From Mycobacterium marinum (GTDB taxonomy: Bacteria > Actinomycetota > Actinomycetes > Mycobacteriales > Mycobacteriaceae), in contig NZ_CP024190.1 of assembly GCF_003391395.1 (NCBI RefSeq), forward strand, positions 744,001 to 808,000: a stretch of 64,000 bases of DNA, given 5' to 3'. The position numbers were made by a program, and so were the translations under genes. Numbering within the stretch: the first letter of the stretch is position 1; the number at the start of each line of letters is the position of its first letter. Shown here piece by piece: positions 24,372 to 32,342 of the stretch. Below the pieces are notes generated by a model. That model ran no database searches and was not told the DNA's origin. It worked only from the letters and a program-made list of their open reading frames with translations.

Positions 24372-24736
24372 TTGACAGTGCCCTCCGTGTTTCGCTGACT
24401 TGGGCAGCAGTATTTCAATGAATGTTTTCGCTGACATCACGAATAGAGAATTCATACTATTAGTCAAATGATTTGACATTGAAGGCATATCGAAAATCTC
24501 GAAACGAGAATGTCTAATGTGATACGCCGATGTCAATTTTTATAGCCGAATGTCTCAAGAACCGCGCGGGCAGGTTCTCCTGGCCTCGGCACCGGCTGTC
24601 GAGCGCCGGTCTGAGCGTGTGCCCTCGCGCCACCTGCCGCGATGAGTGTGGCGGGCGGGCGTCGTAGCCGCCAAATTCCTAGTACGGGTATGGGGTACCG
24701 GACCGCCCGGCGGTGGCCGATCCCCTCAGTTCGGCG
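24372..24736. promoter_or_regulatory. AT-rich promoter region of the acyltransferase operon with palindromes
   Basis: A 365-base gap. Its left ~190 bases are clearly more AT-rich than the surrounding genes. Two dyads stand out: GTCAAAT-G-ATTTGAC (24463-24477), a perfect 15-bp palindrome, and TCTCG-AAA-CGAGA (24497-24509). A TTGACA box in the operon direction lies at 24531-24536. The dyads sit between it and the operon start, a typical repressor arrangement. No regulator gene is encoded in the cluster. The right part of the gap shows nothing. Confidence 0.55.
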
Positions 24737-25387
24737 TCACATCGGCCAGGAGCTGGCCGTCGTTCGGTATTTGGCGTTGGGCACGCTGCAGAAGTCCGAG
24801 GCCGTTCCGGCCAGCAAGACGAAGTAGCCTTCGCCGCCGCGGCGGCCGGTGAAGGGGGGATAGGTCCAACCGCTGTTGCACATCGAATCCGGTCCGCCCG
24901 CGGTGGCCCGGCGCCAACCGGACTTGATGCAGGCCCTGAGGGCATCGACGTCGGTGACGGTGCTCTTGGCGATGACCAGCATCGCTCCACCCCACTGCCC
25001 GTCGCTGCGACGGTAGGCGCGGGCCCCGAATCCGGTACCAGATCCTGCTGGGTCCGGCTGGCATCCCAACGCCCGTTGCAGCAGCAGGAAAACGGAGGCA
25101 AGTTCACGGTCGTCCACCCCGGCCGCGGCCGCAACGAATTGCGCGGCATCGGAGCCGTCGACCTCCTGGATGTCAGGTTTGTCGAAGCTGATCAGTTGCT
25201 GCGAGATCAGCTGCCCAAGCGATGTGCTGCCGCCGCCGATGATCGGTCCGCTGCCGGTTGAAGTCATCGGCGGCAGCGTCACGGTCGGATCGGCCGCCGC
25301 TGTGGCCGGCACCGCCAACGTGGCTAGCGACAGGACGCAGGTGGCGACGGTGGCAAGGCATCTGATCCGAGGTGCGGCAACTTTCAT
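24737..25387 (-). CDS. Secreted protein, Rv0398c-like
   Basis: A 216-residue protein with a clear Sec signal peptide. It starts MKVAAPRIRCLATVATCVLS, the hydrophobic core runs to about residue 28 and the predicted AxA cleavage is near TAAADP (about 32). The mature part has four cysteines (CQPD, ACIK, MCNS, FCSV), suggesting two disulfides, and a Gly/Ser-rich N-terminus. No enzymatic motif is seen. It lies 3 bases downstream of lpqK and is probably co-transcribed, the same order as Rv0399c-Rv0398c in H37Rv (from memory). Function unknown. Confidence 0.8.
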   Translation of the reverse strand: MKVAAPRIRCLATVATCVLSLATLAVPATAAADPTVTLPPMTSTGSGPIIGGGSTSLGQLISQQLISFDKPDIQEVDGSDAAQFVAAAAGVDDRELASVFLLLQRALGCQPDPAGSGTGFGARAYRRSDGQWGGAMLVIAKSTVTDVDALRACIKSGWRRATAGGPDSMCNSGWTYPPFTGRRGGEGYFVLLAGTASDFCSVPNAKYRTTASSWPM

Positions 25388-25390
25388 TGG

Positions 25391-26632
25391 CTATCTCCCT
25401 GGCGGCATCGGTGGGGCGTCATCGGGGACTAGTGCCGCGGCGATCTTGCGAAACAAGATATCCGCTTGGTTGGGGTAGTTGCCCTCGTCGTCGAAGGCCT
25501 CGGGGGTGTAGGTGAGGGCGACGGCGATCGCGACTCGTTGCGATGGCAGGTACGCTTCGGCGGCCGCGTACCCGGAGAACAAGGGGTTCTGCAGCAACCA
25601 GTGGCCGGAGATGACGATCCCCAGGCCGTAGGTGTAACCCTCGCTTTGCTCGAAACAGGTGGGGCAGTCGGGCTGGGCGCGGGTCTTGCCACGCAGCGCA
25701 GTGGACACCATCTTCTGGTAGGAGTCCGCCGAGAGCAGCTTGCCTGATCCGATGCCTACCGCCGTGGCCTCCATGTCGAAAATATTGGTGGTTTGGATGG
25801 CTCCGTGGGTGATGGTCCAAGACGGATTCCAGAACGTCGACTCCTCGGAAAACGGGGTATCCGTCGGGATTTTCAAGAACGCGCGACGCTCCGCGCTGAA
25901 CGCGTGCAGGGGCGGGTCGGGGATGCTGGGTGTTTCGGAGTTGGCGGTGGCAGTCAGCCCCAGTGGCGCAAGCACCTTCTGTTTCAGCAGTGTCGCCATG
26001 TCTTGGCCGGTGGCCTTCTCCAGTGCCAGCCCCAACAGCACGTAGTTGGTGTGCGCATAATTCCAGTTCGTGCCGGGTTCGTAGAGCAACGGCCGCGAGG
26101 ATATCTGTGCAAGGAGCTCCTGGGGTGTCCACTGCCGGAACGGGTCGGCGTAAAGCGCGTCGCCGAATTCGTCGTTACCCAGGACGTAGTCCGGATACCC
26201 CGACGTCATCTGGGCGAGTTGGCCCAAAGTGACCCGGTCGGCGTGCGGAAAATCGGGCAACCACTTCGACAGTTTGTCGTCGAGGCTCAGTTTGTGTTCG
26301 TCGACCAGCTTGAGCAACAGCGTCGCCACGTAGGAAATGGCGACCGCGCCATTGCGGAAGTGCATGTCGGTGCTGGCCGGTACACCGGTCATCGAATCGC
26401 CCACGGCCTCGGTGACGATCTCCTTGCCGTCCACGCTGACTCGAACGATCACCGACCGCAGGTGAGCTGGCCCCATGAAGTCACGGACGACCTTCATCAC
26501 CGCATCTGCCTTGGTGCCCTTGCCGTCCGGTCCGGTCGGTGCGGAGGATTGTTGCGGTGGGTGCAGCGCCGCGCACCCTGCCAAAAGACAGACGCCGAAC
26601 ACCACACCAGCAACTCGCCGCAGAATTAGCAT
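25391..26632 (-). CDS. lpqK: Lipoprotein LpqK, beta-lactamase-fold protein lacking the catalytic residues
   Basis: A 413-residue lipoprotein. The signal sequence MLILRRVAGVVFGVCLLAGC ends in a lipobox with the lipidated Cys at residue 20. The body has the fold signature of class C beta-lactamases and DD-peptidase-like esterases (LVDEHKLSLDDKLSKWLPDF, YAHTNYVLLGLALEKATG). However, the catalytic Ser-x-x-Lys is replaced: the expected GSxTK reads GAVAI. The Tyr-x-Asn reads YAH, and the His-Thr-Gly region is not conserved. It is therefore probably a non-hydrolytic, surface-anchored binding protein. An in-frame GTG at 26656 is possible, but ATG 26632 gives the better signal peptide. Confidence 0.88.
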   Translation of the reverse strand: MLILRRVAGVVFGVCLLAGCAALHPPQQSSAPTGPDGKGTKADAVMKVVRDFMGPAHLRSVIVRVSVDGKEIVTEAVGDSMTGVPASTDMHFRNGAVAISYVATLLLKLVDEHKLSLDDKLSKWLPDFPHADRVTLGQLAQMTSGYPDYVLGNDEFGDALYADPFRQWTPQELLAQISSRPLLYEPGTNWNYAHTNYVLLGLALEKATGQDMATLLKQKVLAPLGLTATANSETPSIPDPPLHAFSAERRAFLKIPTDTPFSEESTFWNPSWTITHGAIQTTNIFDMEATAVGIGSGKLLSADSYQKMVSTALRGKTRAQPDCPTCFEQSEGYTYGLGIVISGHWLLQNPLFSGYAAAEAYLPSQRVAIAVALTYTPEAFDDEGNYPNQADILFRKIAAALVPDDAPPMPPGR

Positions 26633-26681
26633 GTGCTTTGTTCTACCGCAACCCACCCGACCACACCGATTTCGGGGTAAT

Positions 26682-27830
26682 TCAGATACCCAAGTCCTTG
26701 GCGATGATGGTCTTCATGATTTCGTTGGTGCCGCCGTAGATGGTCTGGATGCGGGCATCGACAAATGCTTGCGACACCCGGTATTCCCGCATATAGCCGT
26801 AGCCGCCATGCAGTTGTAGACAGCGGTCTGCGGTACGCACCTGAAGTTCGGTGGTCCACCATTTCAGCCGTGCCGCGCGGGCGGCGGTCAGCTCGCCGGC
26901 GAGGTGTTCGGCCAGGCAGTCATCGAGATAGGTTCGGGCGATGTCGATCTCAGTGGCTAGTTCGGCCAGCAGGAACTGGCTGTGCTGAAAGCTGGCGATC
27001 GGCGAACCGAAGGCTTTGCGCTGCCGCACGTAGTCCAGAGTCTCGGCCAAGATGCCTTCGGCGGCGGCGACCGCGCCCACTGCCAAGGCCAGTCGCTCCT
27101 GCGGCAGGTTCCGCATGAGCTGGTAGAACCCCATGCCCTCGTTCTGCAACAGGTTCTCCACGGGAACCCGCATATCGGCAAAACTGAGTTCGCTGGTGTC
27201 CTGGGCGTGCAGGCCGATCTTCTCCAGACTGCGGCCGCGGTGAAAGCCCGGTGTGGTTGCGTCCACCACCAGCAGCGAGAGCCCCTGGTGGCGTTCCGGT
27301 GAGGTGCGCACCGCGATGACGAACAGGTCGCCGCTTTGACCGTTGGAGATGAATGTCTTGGCGCCGTTGACAACGTAGTGCGAACCGTCTCGTACCGCTG
27401 TCGTGTGGATGCCGGCCAGGTCGCTGCCGGCGCCGGGTTCGGTCATCGCGATGCCGAGCACGATGTCACCGGTCACCACGGCGGGTAGCCAGCGTTGTTG
27501 CTGTTCGAGTGTGGTCAGGTCGGTGAGATAGGGCAGCACGACATCGTTTTGCAGGGTGAAGGCGATGGCTTCGGATGCGGCGCCGGCTCGCTGCAGTTCG
27601 TCGATGACGATCGCGTTGTAGCGGAAGTCGTTCACTCCCGGTCCGCCGAACCGTTCCGGAACCGAGAACCCCAGCAGCCCCAGCCTCGCGGCTTCGGTGA
27701 ACAGTGCCCGATCCCACTGCCCCCGGCGTTCCCCGGTTTCGTGGGCCGGGACGACGATGCGGTGGACGAAATCGCGGACCAATTGCCGGAACTGGTGATG
27801 CTCGGGTGTGTACTCGGGCCGGGAGGTCAT
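26682..27830 (-). CDS. Acyl-CoA dehydrogenase (FadE family), additional copy
   Basis: A 382-residue flavoprotein of full family length. It has FAD/substrate motifs AMTEPGAGSDLAGI (about 132-145) and FISNG (about 166). The catalytic glutamate lies in IYGGTNEIMKT near the C-terminus, and the helix LHGGYGYMREY is typical. These enzymes introduce the alpha-beta double bond in acyl-CoA with electron transfer to ETF. ATG 27830 starts MTSRPEYTPEHHQF; the open frame continues upstream inside fadE7 without homology. It is 11 bases downstream of fadE7 and on the same strand. I recall lpqK and fadE7 adjacent in H37Rv, so this copy is extra here or lost there. Confidence 0.9.
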   Translation of the reverse strand: MTSRPEYTPEHHQFRQLVRDFVHRIVVPAHETGERRGQWDRALFTEAARLGLLGFSVPERFGGPGVNDFRYNAIVIDELQRAGAASEAIAFTLQNDVVLPYLTDLTTLEQQQRWLPAVVTGDIVLGIAMTEPGAGSDLAGIHTTAVRDGSHYVVNGAKTFISNGQSGDLFVIAVRTSPERHQGLSLLVVDATTPGFHRGRSLEKIGLHAQDTSELSFADMRVPVENLLQNEGMGFYQLMRNLPQERLALAVGAVAAAEGILAETLDYVRQRKAFGSPIASFQHSQFLLAELATEIDIARTYLDDCLAEHLAGELTAARAARLKWWTTELQVRTADRCLQLHGGYGYMREYRVSQAFVDARIQTIYGGTNEIMKTIIAKDLGI

Positions 27831-27841
27831 CGCGGACCGGC

Positions 27842-29029
27842 TCAGCGGAAGGCGGCCAGACCGGTGAAAGCCTGCCCTAGCACCAGCTGATGCATCTCGG
27901 GTGTGCCCTCGTAGGTCAATACCGATTCCAGGTTGACCATGTGCCGAATTACCGGGTATTCGAGCGAAATTCCGTTGCCGCCCAGTATGGTTCGGGCGGT
28001 CCGGCAGATCTTGATCGCCTCCCGGGTGTTGTTGAGCTTGCCGAAGCTGACTTGCTCGGGCCGCAGGCCGACACTGTCTTTGAGGCGGCCGAGCTGTAGC
28101 GCTAGGAGCTGCCCCTTGTGCAGTTCGACCGCCATGTCGACCAGCTTGGCCTGGGTCAATTGAAACCCGGCGATGGGACGGCCGAATTGGGTGCGTTCTT
28201 TGGCGTAGTCCAACGCGCATTGCCAGGCCGAACGCGCCGCGCCCATCGCTCCCCAGACGATTCCGTAGCGAGCTTCCGACAAGCAGGTCAACGGTCCCCT
28301 GACGCCGGTCGCGCCGGGCAACATCGCCTCGGCCGGCAACCGCACATCGTCGAGGACCAACTCGCTGGTGATCGATGCCCGCAGGGACAGTTTGTGGTGG
28401 ATGGTGTTGGCGGCGAAGCCGGCCGTTTCGGTGGGCACGACGAAGCCGCGGATTCCCTCCTCGGTGGCGGCCCACACGATCGCCACGTCGGCGATCGAGC
28501 CGTTGGTGATCCACATCTTGCGGCCGTTGAGCACCCAATCCGAACCATCGCGGCGCGCCCGGGTCTTCATCGCGGCCGGGTCGGAACCGACGTCGGGTTC
28601 GGTCAAGCCGAAGCAGCCGATCAGCTCACCGGCGGCCATGGGCGGCAACCACCGCTGCTTGTGCTCCTCGGAGCCGAAGTGTGCGATCGCGAACATTGCC
28701 AGCGATCCCTGCACCGATACCAGCGACCGGATCCCGGAATCGGCGGCTTCCAATTCCAGGCACGCCAAGCCGTAGTGGACGGCCGACGCGCCGCCGCAGC
28801 CGTAGCCCTGCAGATGCATTCCGAGCAGGCCCAGTCCGCCTAGCTGCTTGGCCAGGTCGCGCGCGGCGGGCAAGTCCCCGTTCTCGAACCATTCGGCGAC
28901 ATGGGCAGTGATGTGCTCGGCGCAGAACTTTCTTACGGTGTCGCGAACCGCGATCTCGTCGTCGGATAGCGAAGCATCCAGTCCGAGCGGGTCGTGCGGG
29001 TCGAAGGTGGGCGGTGTCTCGGTGCTCAT
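27842..29029 (-). CDS. fadE7: Acyl-CoA dehydrogenase FadE7, glutaryl-CoA dehydrogenase-like
   Basis: A 395-residue flavoprotein, the same length as I recall for H37Rv FadE7. It has features specific to glutaryl-CoA dehydrogenases: the substrate-carboxylate Arg in SGIRSLVSVQGSLAM and the catalytic Glu in TYEGTPEMHQLVLG. The FAD motifs are CFGLTEPDVGSDPAAM and KMWITNGSIAD. It could oxidise glutaryl-CoA or a related dicarboxyl-CoA from lysine or tryptophan breakdown. It heads a probable operon with the second fadE. The substrate is inferred from family residues. Confidence 0.9.
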   Translation of the reverse strand: MSTETPPTFDPHDPLGLDASLSDDEIAVRDTVRKFCAEHITAHVAEWFENGDLPAARDLAKQLGGLGLLGMHLQGYGCGGASAVHYGLACLELEAADSGIRSLVSVQGSLAMFAIAHFGSEEHKQRWLPPMAAGELIGCFGLTEPDVGSDPAAMKTRARRDGSDWVLNGRKMWITNGSIADVAIVWAATEEGIRGFVVPTETAGFAANTIHHKLSLRASITSELVLDDVRLPAEAMLPGATGVRGPLTCLSEARYGIVWGAMGAARSAWQCALDYAKERTQFGRPIAGFQLTQAKLVDMAVELHKGQLLALQLGRLKDSVGLRPEQVSFGKLNNTREAIKICRTARTILGGNGISLEYPVIRHMVNLESVLTYEGTPEMHQLVLGQAFTGLAAFR

Positions 29030-29064
29030 GACTCAATCCTGCCTGGGCCCGGTAGTCTCGCTGC

Positions 29065-29445
29065 ATGCAACCACGCCGCGGGCTCTCCTGGCTGGGTTGG
29101 CTGGCCGCCGACATCGTCGGGGTACTGGTTTTTTGTGCCGTCGGTCGCCGCAGTCATGCCGAAGGCGTCACCATCGGAGGCGTTGCCAGCACGGCTTGGC
29201 CGTTTCTCACCGGGACCATCCTGGGTTGGCTGGTGGCGCGCGGCTGGCGCCGACCTACCAGCGTGGCTCCAACCGGGGTGATCGTGTGGGTATCCACCGT
29301 CACCGTCGGGATGGTGTTGCGCAAGGCCAGTTCGGCGGGTGTGGCTACCAGCTTCGTCATAGTGGCATCGTCGGTCACCGCGGTGCTGTTGCTCGGCTGG
29401 CGGGCGGTCGTCGGGCTCAGGCTGCGACACCGCCCGGATGCCTGA
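29065..29445 (+). CDS. DUF3054 membrane protein, Rv0401-like
   Basis: A 126-residue protein with four hydrophobic helices. It begins MQPRRGLSWLGWLAADIVGV, has the conserved GRRSHAEG loop after helix 1 and WPFLTG before helix 2, as in DUF3054 proteins. It is divergent from fadE7. Function unknown. About 170 bases without a clear gene follow before the acetyltransferase operon. Confidence 0.85.
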   Translation: MQPRRGLSWLGWLAADIVGVLVFCAVGRRSHAEGVTIGGVASTAWPFLTGTILGWLVARGWRRPTSVAPTGVIVWVSTVTVGMVLRKASSAGVATSFVIVASSVTAVLLLGWRAVVGLRLRHRPDA

Positions 29446-29617
29446 CGAAGCCGAGCCTGATGGTGCGGACGGGCGAGGAGCGGGGTGCGGCCTCCGGTGC
29501 CGGGATCACCGCGATCTTCGGCGCTACCGCCAGGGCGGTGCGCCCACCCATGGACCTGATCGCACCCCCACTCGGCTCCTGGACTAGCGGCGAGTGAAAG
29601 CGTTGGAGCGATAACCG

Positions 29618-30124
29618 ATGCCCGAAGCCACCCAGCCAAACGGAGCCGTCGAGCTGCGATTTGTCCCGGTGGCCCTGGGGGATCCGCTGGCTCGGCCGTT
29701 GCTGACGGAACTGGCCGCCGAATACGCGCAGCGATACGGTGTCGAGCCGCCCGCGGTGCTGGCCTGGCTGCAGCACGGCGCGGCGCTCGAGTTCGCCCCG
29801 CCCGATGGCGGCATGCTGATCGGGCTGCAGGATGGGCGCCCGGTCACCGGCGGAGCATTTTGCCGACATGACCCTGACACGGCCGAACTCAAGCGCATCT
29901 GGACGCACCGCGAACATCGCCGCCGCGGACACGCTCGAGCATTGCTGGCCAGGTTGGAGGGCGAGATCGCCGATCGCGGCTATCGGAAGGTCTATCTGGT
30001 GACCGGCAATCGTCAGCCGGAGGCCGAAGAGCTTTACCGGGCTTGCGGATACACCCGGCTGCCTGCACCGCTGCCTTCGGAGGGCCCGGTTCTGCCCATC
30101 GCGTTCGGCAAGGCGCTGCCATGA
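29618..30124 (+). CDS. GNAT family N-acetyltransferase
   Basis: A 168-residue single GNAT domain. The acetyl-CoA pyrophosphate loop is HREHRRRGHARALL (about 94-107), preceded by the strand AELKRIWT, and followed by the C-terminal motif YLVTGNRQPEAEELYRACGY. It starts an operon in which every junction overlaps by four bases, followed by three flavin monooxygenases. N-acetylation before flavin-dependent oxidation is the logic of S-alkyl-cysteine salvage operons in Bacillus (ytm/yxe type, from memory), so a role in acetylating an amine or cysteine derivative is plausible but unproven. Confidence 0.85.
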   Translation: MPEATQPNGAVELRFVPVALGDPLARPLLTELAAEYAQRYGVEPPAVLAWLQHGAALEFAPPDGGMLIGLQDGRPVTGGAFCRHDPDTAELKRIWTHREHRRRGHARALLARLEGEIADRGYRKVYLVTGNRQPEAEELYRACGYTRLPAPLPSEGPVLPIAFGKALP

Positions 30125-31227
30125 CGCGTCCGCTGCATCTGGGCGTGGCGCTGGACGGGTACGGGTGGCACCCGCAGGCATGGCAAACGACTTTGGCCGC
30201 CGACGCACAGACCCGGTCGGTGCTTAGCGGTGACTACTGGGCCGATCTGGCGATCACAGCCGAACGCGGGCTGCTCGACTTCCTCACCATCGACGACACC
30301 TTGATGCCGCAGCCGGGCCGCCGCGAGCGGATCGACCCCAAGCGGCTGGCGGGGCGCGCCGACGCGGTGCTGGTGGCCGCCCGCATTGCCCCGCTGACGC
30401 GGCACATCGGGCTGATTCCGGTGGCCACGGTAACCCATACCGAGCCCTTCCATATCTCCAAAGCCATTGCCACTGTTGACTATGTCTCGCACGGCCGGGC
30501 GGGCTGGCAGGCTCGGGTCAGCGCAACGACGCACGAAGCGGCCCTGTTCGGCCGTCGTATTGTGCGCCGCGGCGAGTCATCCGCCGAGGCTTTCGGCGAG
30601 GCCCGCGACTTTGTCGAAGTGGTGCGCAAGCTCTGGGACAGCTGGGAGGATGACGCGGTCATCCGCGATGTGACCACCGGCCGATACATCGACCGGGACA
30701 AGGTGCACTACATCGATTTCGTCGGAACATACTTCTCGGTCAAGGGCCCCTCGATAACCCCGCGCCCGCCGCAAGGCCAGCCGGTGGTGGCTGCCCTGGC
30801 GCATGCGGGGCCCATCTATGAATTTGCCGCGGCCAGCGCCGACGTCGTGTTCATCACGCCCACCGACGAAGACTCGCTGCGCAGCATCCTCGGCGAAGTG
30901 CGGGCAACCGGTGCGGCGCTGAAAGTGTTTGCTGACGTGGTGGTTTCGTTGCATGATGGCGCCGACTTCAGATCTGATGCGCTGGTCTGGGCGGGCAGCC
31001 CCACCGAGTTGGTCGAGATGCTGCTGGATTGGCAACGCCTCGGCATCGACGGAGCCCGATTGCGGCCCGCCGTCAACGCCACCGACCTGGCCGGCATTGT
31101 CGACGAGGTGGTGCCGCTGTTGCAGCGCGCGGGGTGCTTCCGCACCGGCTATCGGGACGGCGAAACACTGCGCGAGCGACTTGGCCTGCCCCCGGCGCCC
31201 AACCGCTATGCGGCGGTGAGCCGATGA
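30121..31227 (+). CDS. Luciferase-like flavin-dependent monooxygenase (NtaA/SnaA/DszA type), first copy
   Basis: A 368-residue TIM-barrel protein starting MTRPLHLGVALDGYGWHP. The family pattern includes AERGLLDFLTIDD after the first strand, HISKAIATVDYVSHGRAGW (FMN-binding helix region) and ARDFVEVVRKLWDSWEDDAV, which is typical of the NtaA/SnaA/DszA group that uses FMNH2 from a separate reductase. No reductase is encoded nearby. ATG 30121 overlaps the acetyltransferase stop (ATGA). Substrate unknown; members oxidise nitrilotriacetate, sulfones or thioethers. Confidence 0.87.
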   Translation: MTRPLHLGVALDGYGWHPQAWQTTLAADAQTRSVLSGDYWADLAITAERGLLDFLTIDDTLMPQPGRRERIDPKRLAGRADAVLVAARIAPLTRHIGLIPVATVTHTEPFHISKAIATVDYVSHGRAGWQARVSATTHEAALFGRRIVRRGESSAEAFGEARDFVEVVRKLWDSWEDDAVIRDVTTGRYIDRDKVHYIDFVGTYFSVKGPSITPRPPQGQPVVAALAHAGPIYEFAAASADVVFITPTDEDSLRSILGEVRATGAALKVFADVVVSLHDGADFRSDALVWAGSPTELVEMLLDWQRLGIDGARLRPAVNATDLAGIVDEVVPLLQRAGCFRTGYRDGETLRERLGLPPAPNRYAAVSR

Positions 31228-32342
31228 TCCCGCTGTCCATCCTGGATCTGTCGCCGATCAGCTCCGGCAGCACTGCCGCGACCGCGCTGCGCAACACCAT
31301 CGAGCTGGCTCAGCACGCCGAGCGGTGGGGCTATCGCCGCTTTTGGGTCGCCGAGCACCACTTTGTGGCTGTCGCCAGTGCGTCACCGGCCGTACTGATC
31401 GGACAAATCGCCGCGGCCACCAATCGAATCCGGGTGGGATCGGCGGCCGTTCAACTCAGCCACACCACTGCGGCCGCGGTCGTCGAGAGCTTCGGCATGC
31501 TTGATGCTTTCCATCCCGGACGGATCGACCTGGGCGTCGGCCGATCGGCGCAGCGACGCGGTGTGAAGCCGAGGGACCCAGCCAAATCCCGTGCCCCACA
31601 ACCTGCTCGGGAGTGGCGGGAAATCGATGGCGTGGTGATCCCGCCGCCGTTCGACCTGCGCACGTTGATATCGGGCGGCCGGGTCCAAGCCACCATGGCG
31701 ATCCTGCAGCAACCCGAGGCCGTCGCGCCCGACTTCGCTGAGCAGGTCGGCGACATCCTCGCGCTGCTGGCCGGCACCTACCGGGCGGAGGGTTTTGACG
31801 TACATGCGGTGCCGGGTGAGAATGCGGCACTTACTCCGTGGATCTTCGGCAGCAGCAAGGGGCGAAGCGCCCAGGTCGCCGGCGCGCTGGGGCTGCCCTT
31901 CGTGGCCAGCTATCACCTCACCCCGGCCACCGCGCTGGAAGCCATCGAGACCTATCGCGATGCGTTTGTTCCGTCGGCGGCGCTGCAGCGCCCATACGTC
32001 GTCGTGTCGGCCGACATCGTTGTTGCCCAAGACTCGGCGACCGCGCGGCGGTTGGCATCCAGCTACGGCCACTGGGTGTATTCGATTCGGGCTGGTGGCG
32101 GCGCCGCCCCCTACCCGGATCCCGACGACTGCGCCGCGCTGACCGATGACCAGCTTGCGGTGGTGTCCGATCGACTGGCGACGCAATTCGTCGGTAACCC
32201 GGACGAGGTTGCCGAGCGGATGCTGGCCTTACAGCGGGTCGCCGGCGCGGACGAACTCGTCGTGACCTCGGTAACGCACGGGCACCAAGACCGCCTTCGT
32301 TCCCATGAGCTGATTGCACGGCGTTGGGGGCTGTGGTCATGA
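31224..32342 (+). CDS. Luciferase-like monooxygenase, second copy
   Basis: A 372-residue protein of the bacterial luciferase superfamily, subgroup with the MIPLSILDLSPI start, RFWVAEHHFV (about 43-52), and GRIDLGVGRSAQR after the FHPGRIDLG motif that binds the flavin phosphate. It differs from its two neighbours in lacking the long DszA-type insertions. ATG 31224 overlaps the preceding stop. Cofactor (FMN or F420) cannot be fixed by eye, though this subgroup is usually FMN-linked. In the operon it may act on the same compound as the other monooxygenases. Confidence 0.85.
   Translation: MIPLSILDLSPISSGSTAATALRNTIELAQHAERWGYRRFWVAEHHFVAVASASPAVLIGQIAAATNRIRVGSAAVQLSHTTAAAVVESFGMLDAFHPGRIDLGVGRSAQRRGVKPRDPAKSRAPQPAREWREIDGVVIPPPFDLRTLISGGRVQATMAILQQPEAVAPDFAEQVGDILALLAGTYRAEGFDVHAVPGENAALTPWIFGSSKGRSAQVAGALGLPFVASYHLTPATALEAIETYRDAFVPSAALQRPYVVVSADIVVAQDSATARRLASSYGHWVYSIRAGGGAAPYPDPDDCAALTDDQLAVVSDRLATQFVGNPDEVAERMLALQRVAGADELVVTSVTHGHQDRLRSHELIARRWGLWS

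Noticed and set aside
27831..28538. N-terminal extension of the second acyl-CoA dehydrogenase into fadE7
   Set aside because: The extension is out-of-frame fadE7 DNA with no homology; ATG 27830 gives a normal-length FadE.
30043..30120. Upstream start of the first luciferase-like gene
   Set aside because: The extra 26 residues overlap the acetyltransferase in another frame; ATG 30121 overlaps its stop as in the other junctions of the operon.
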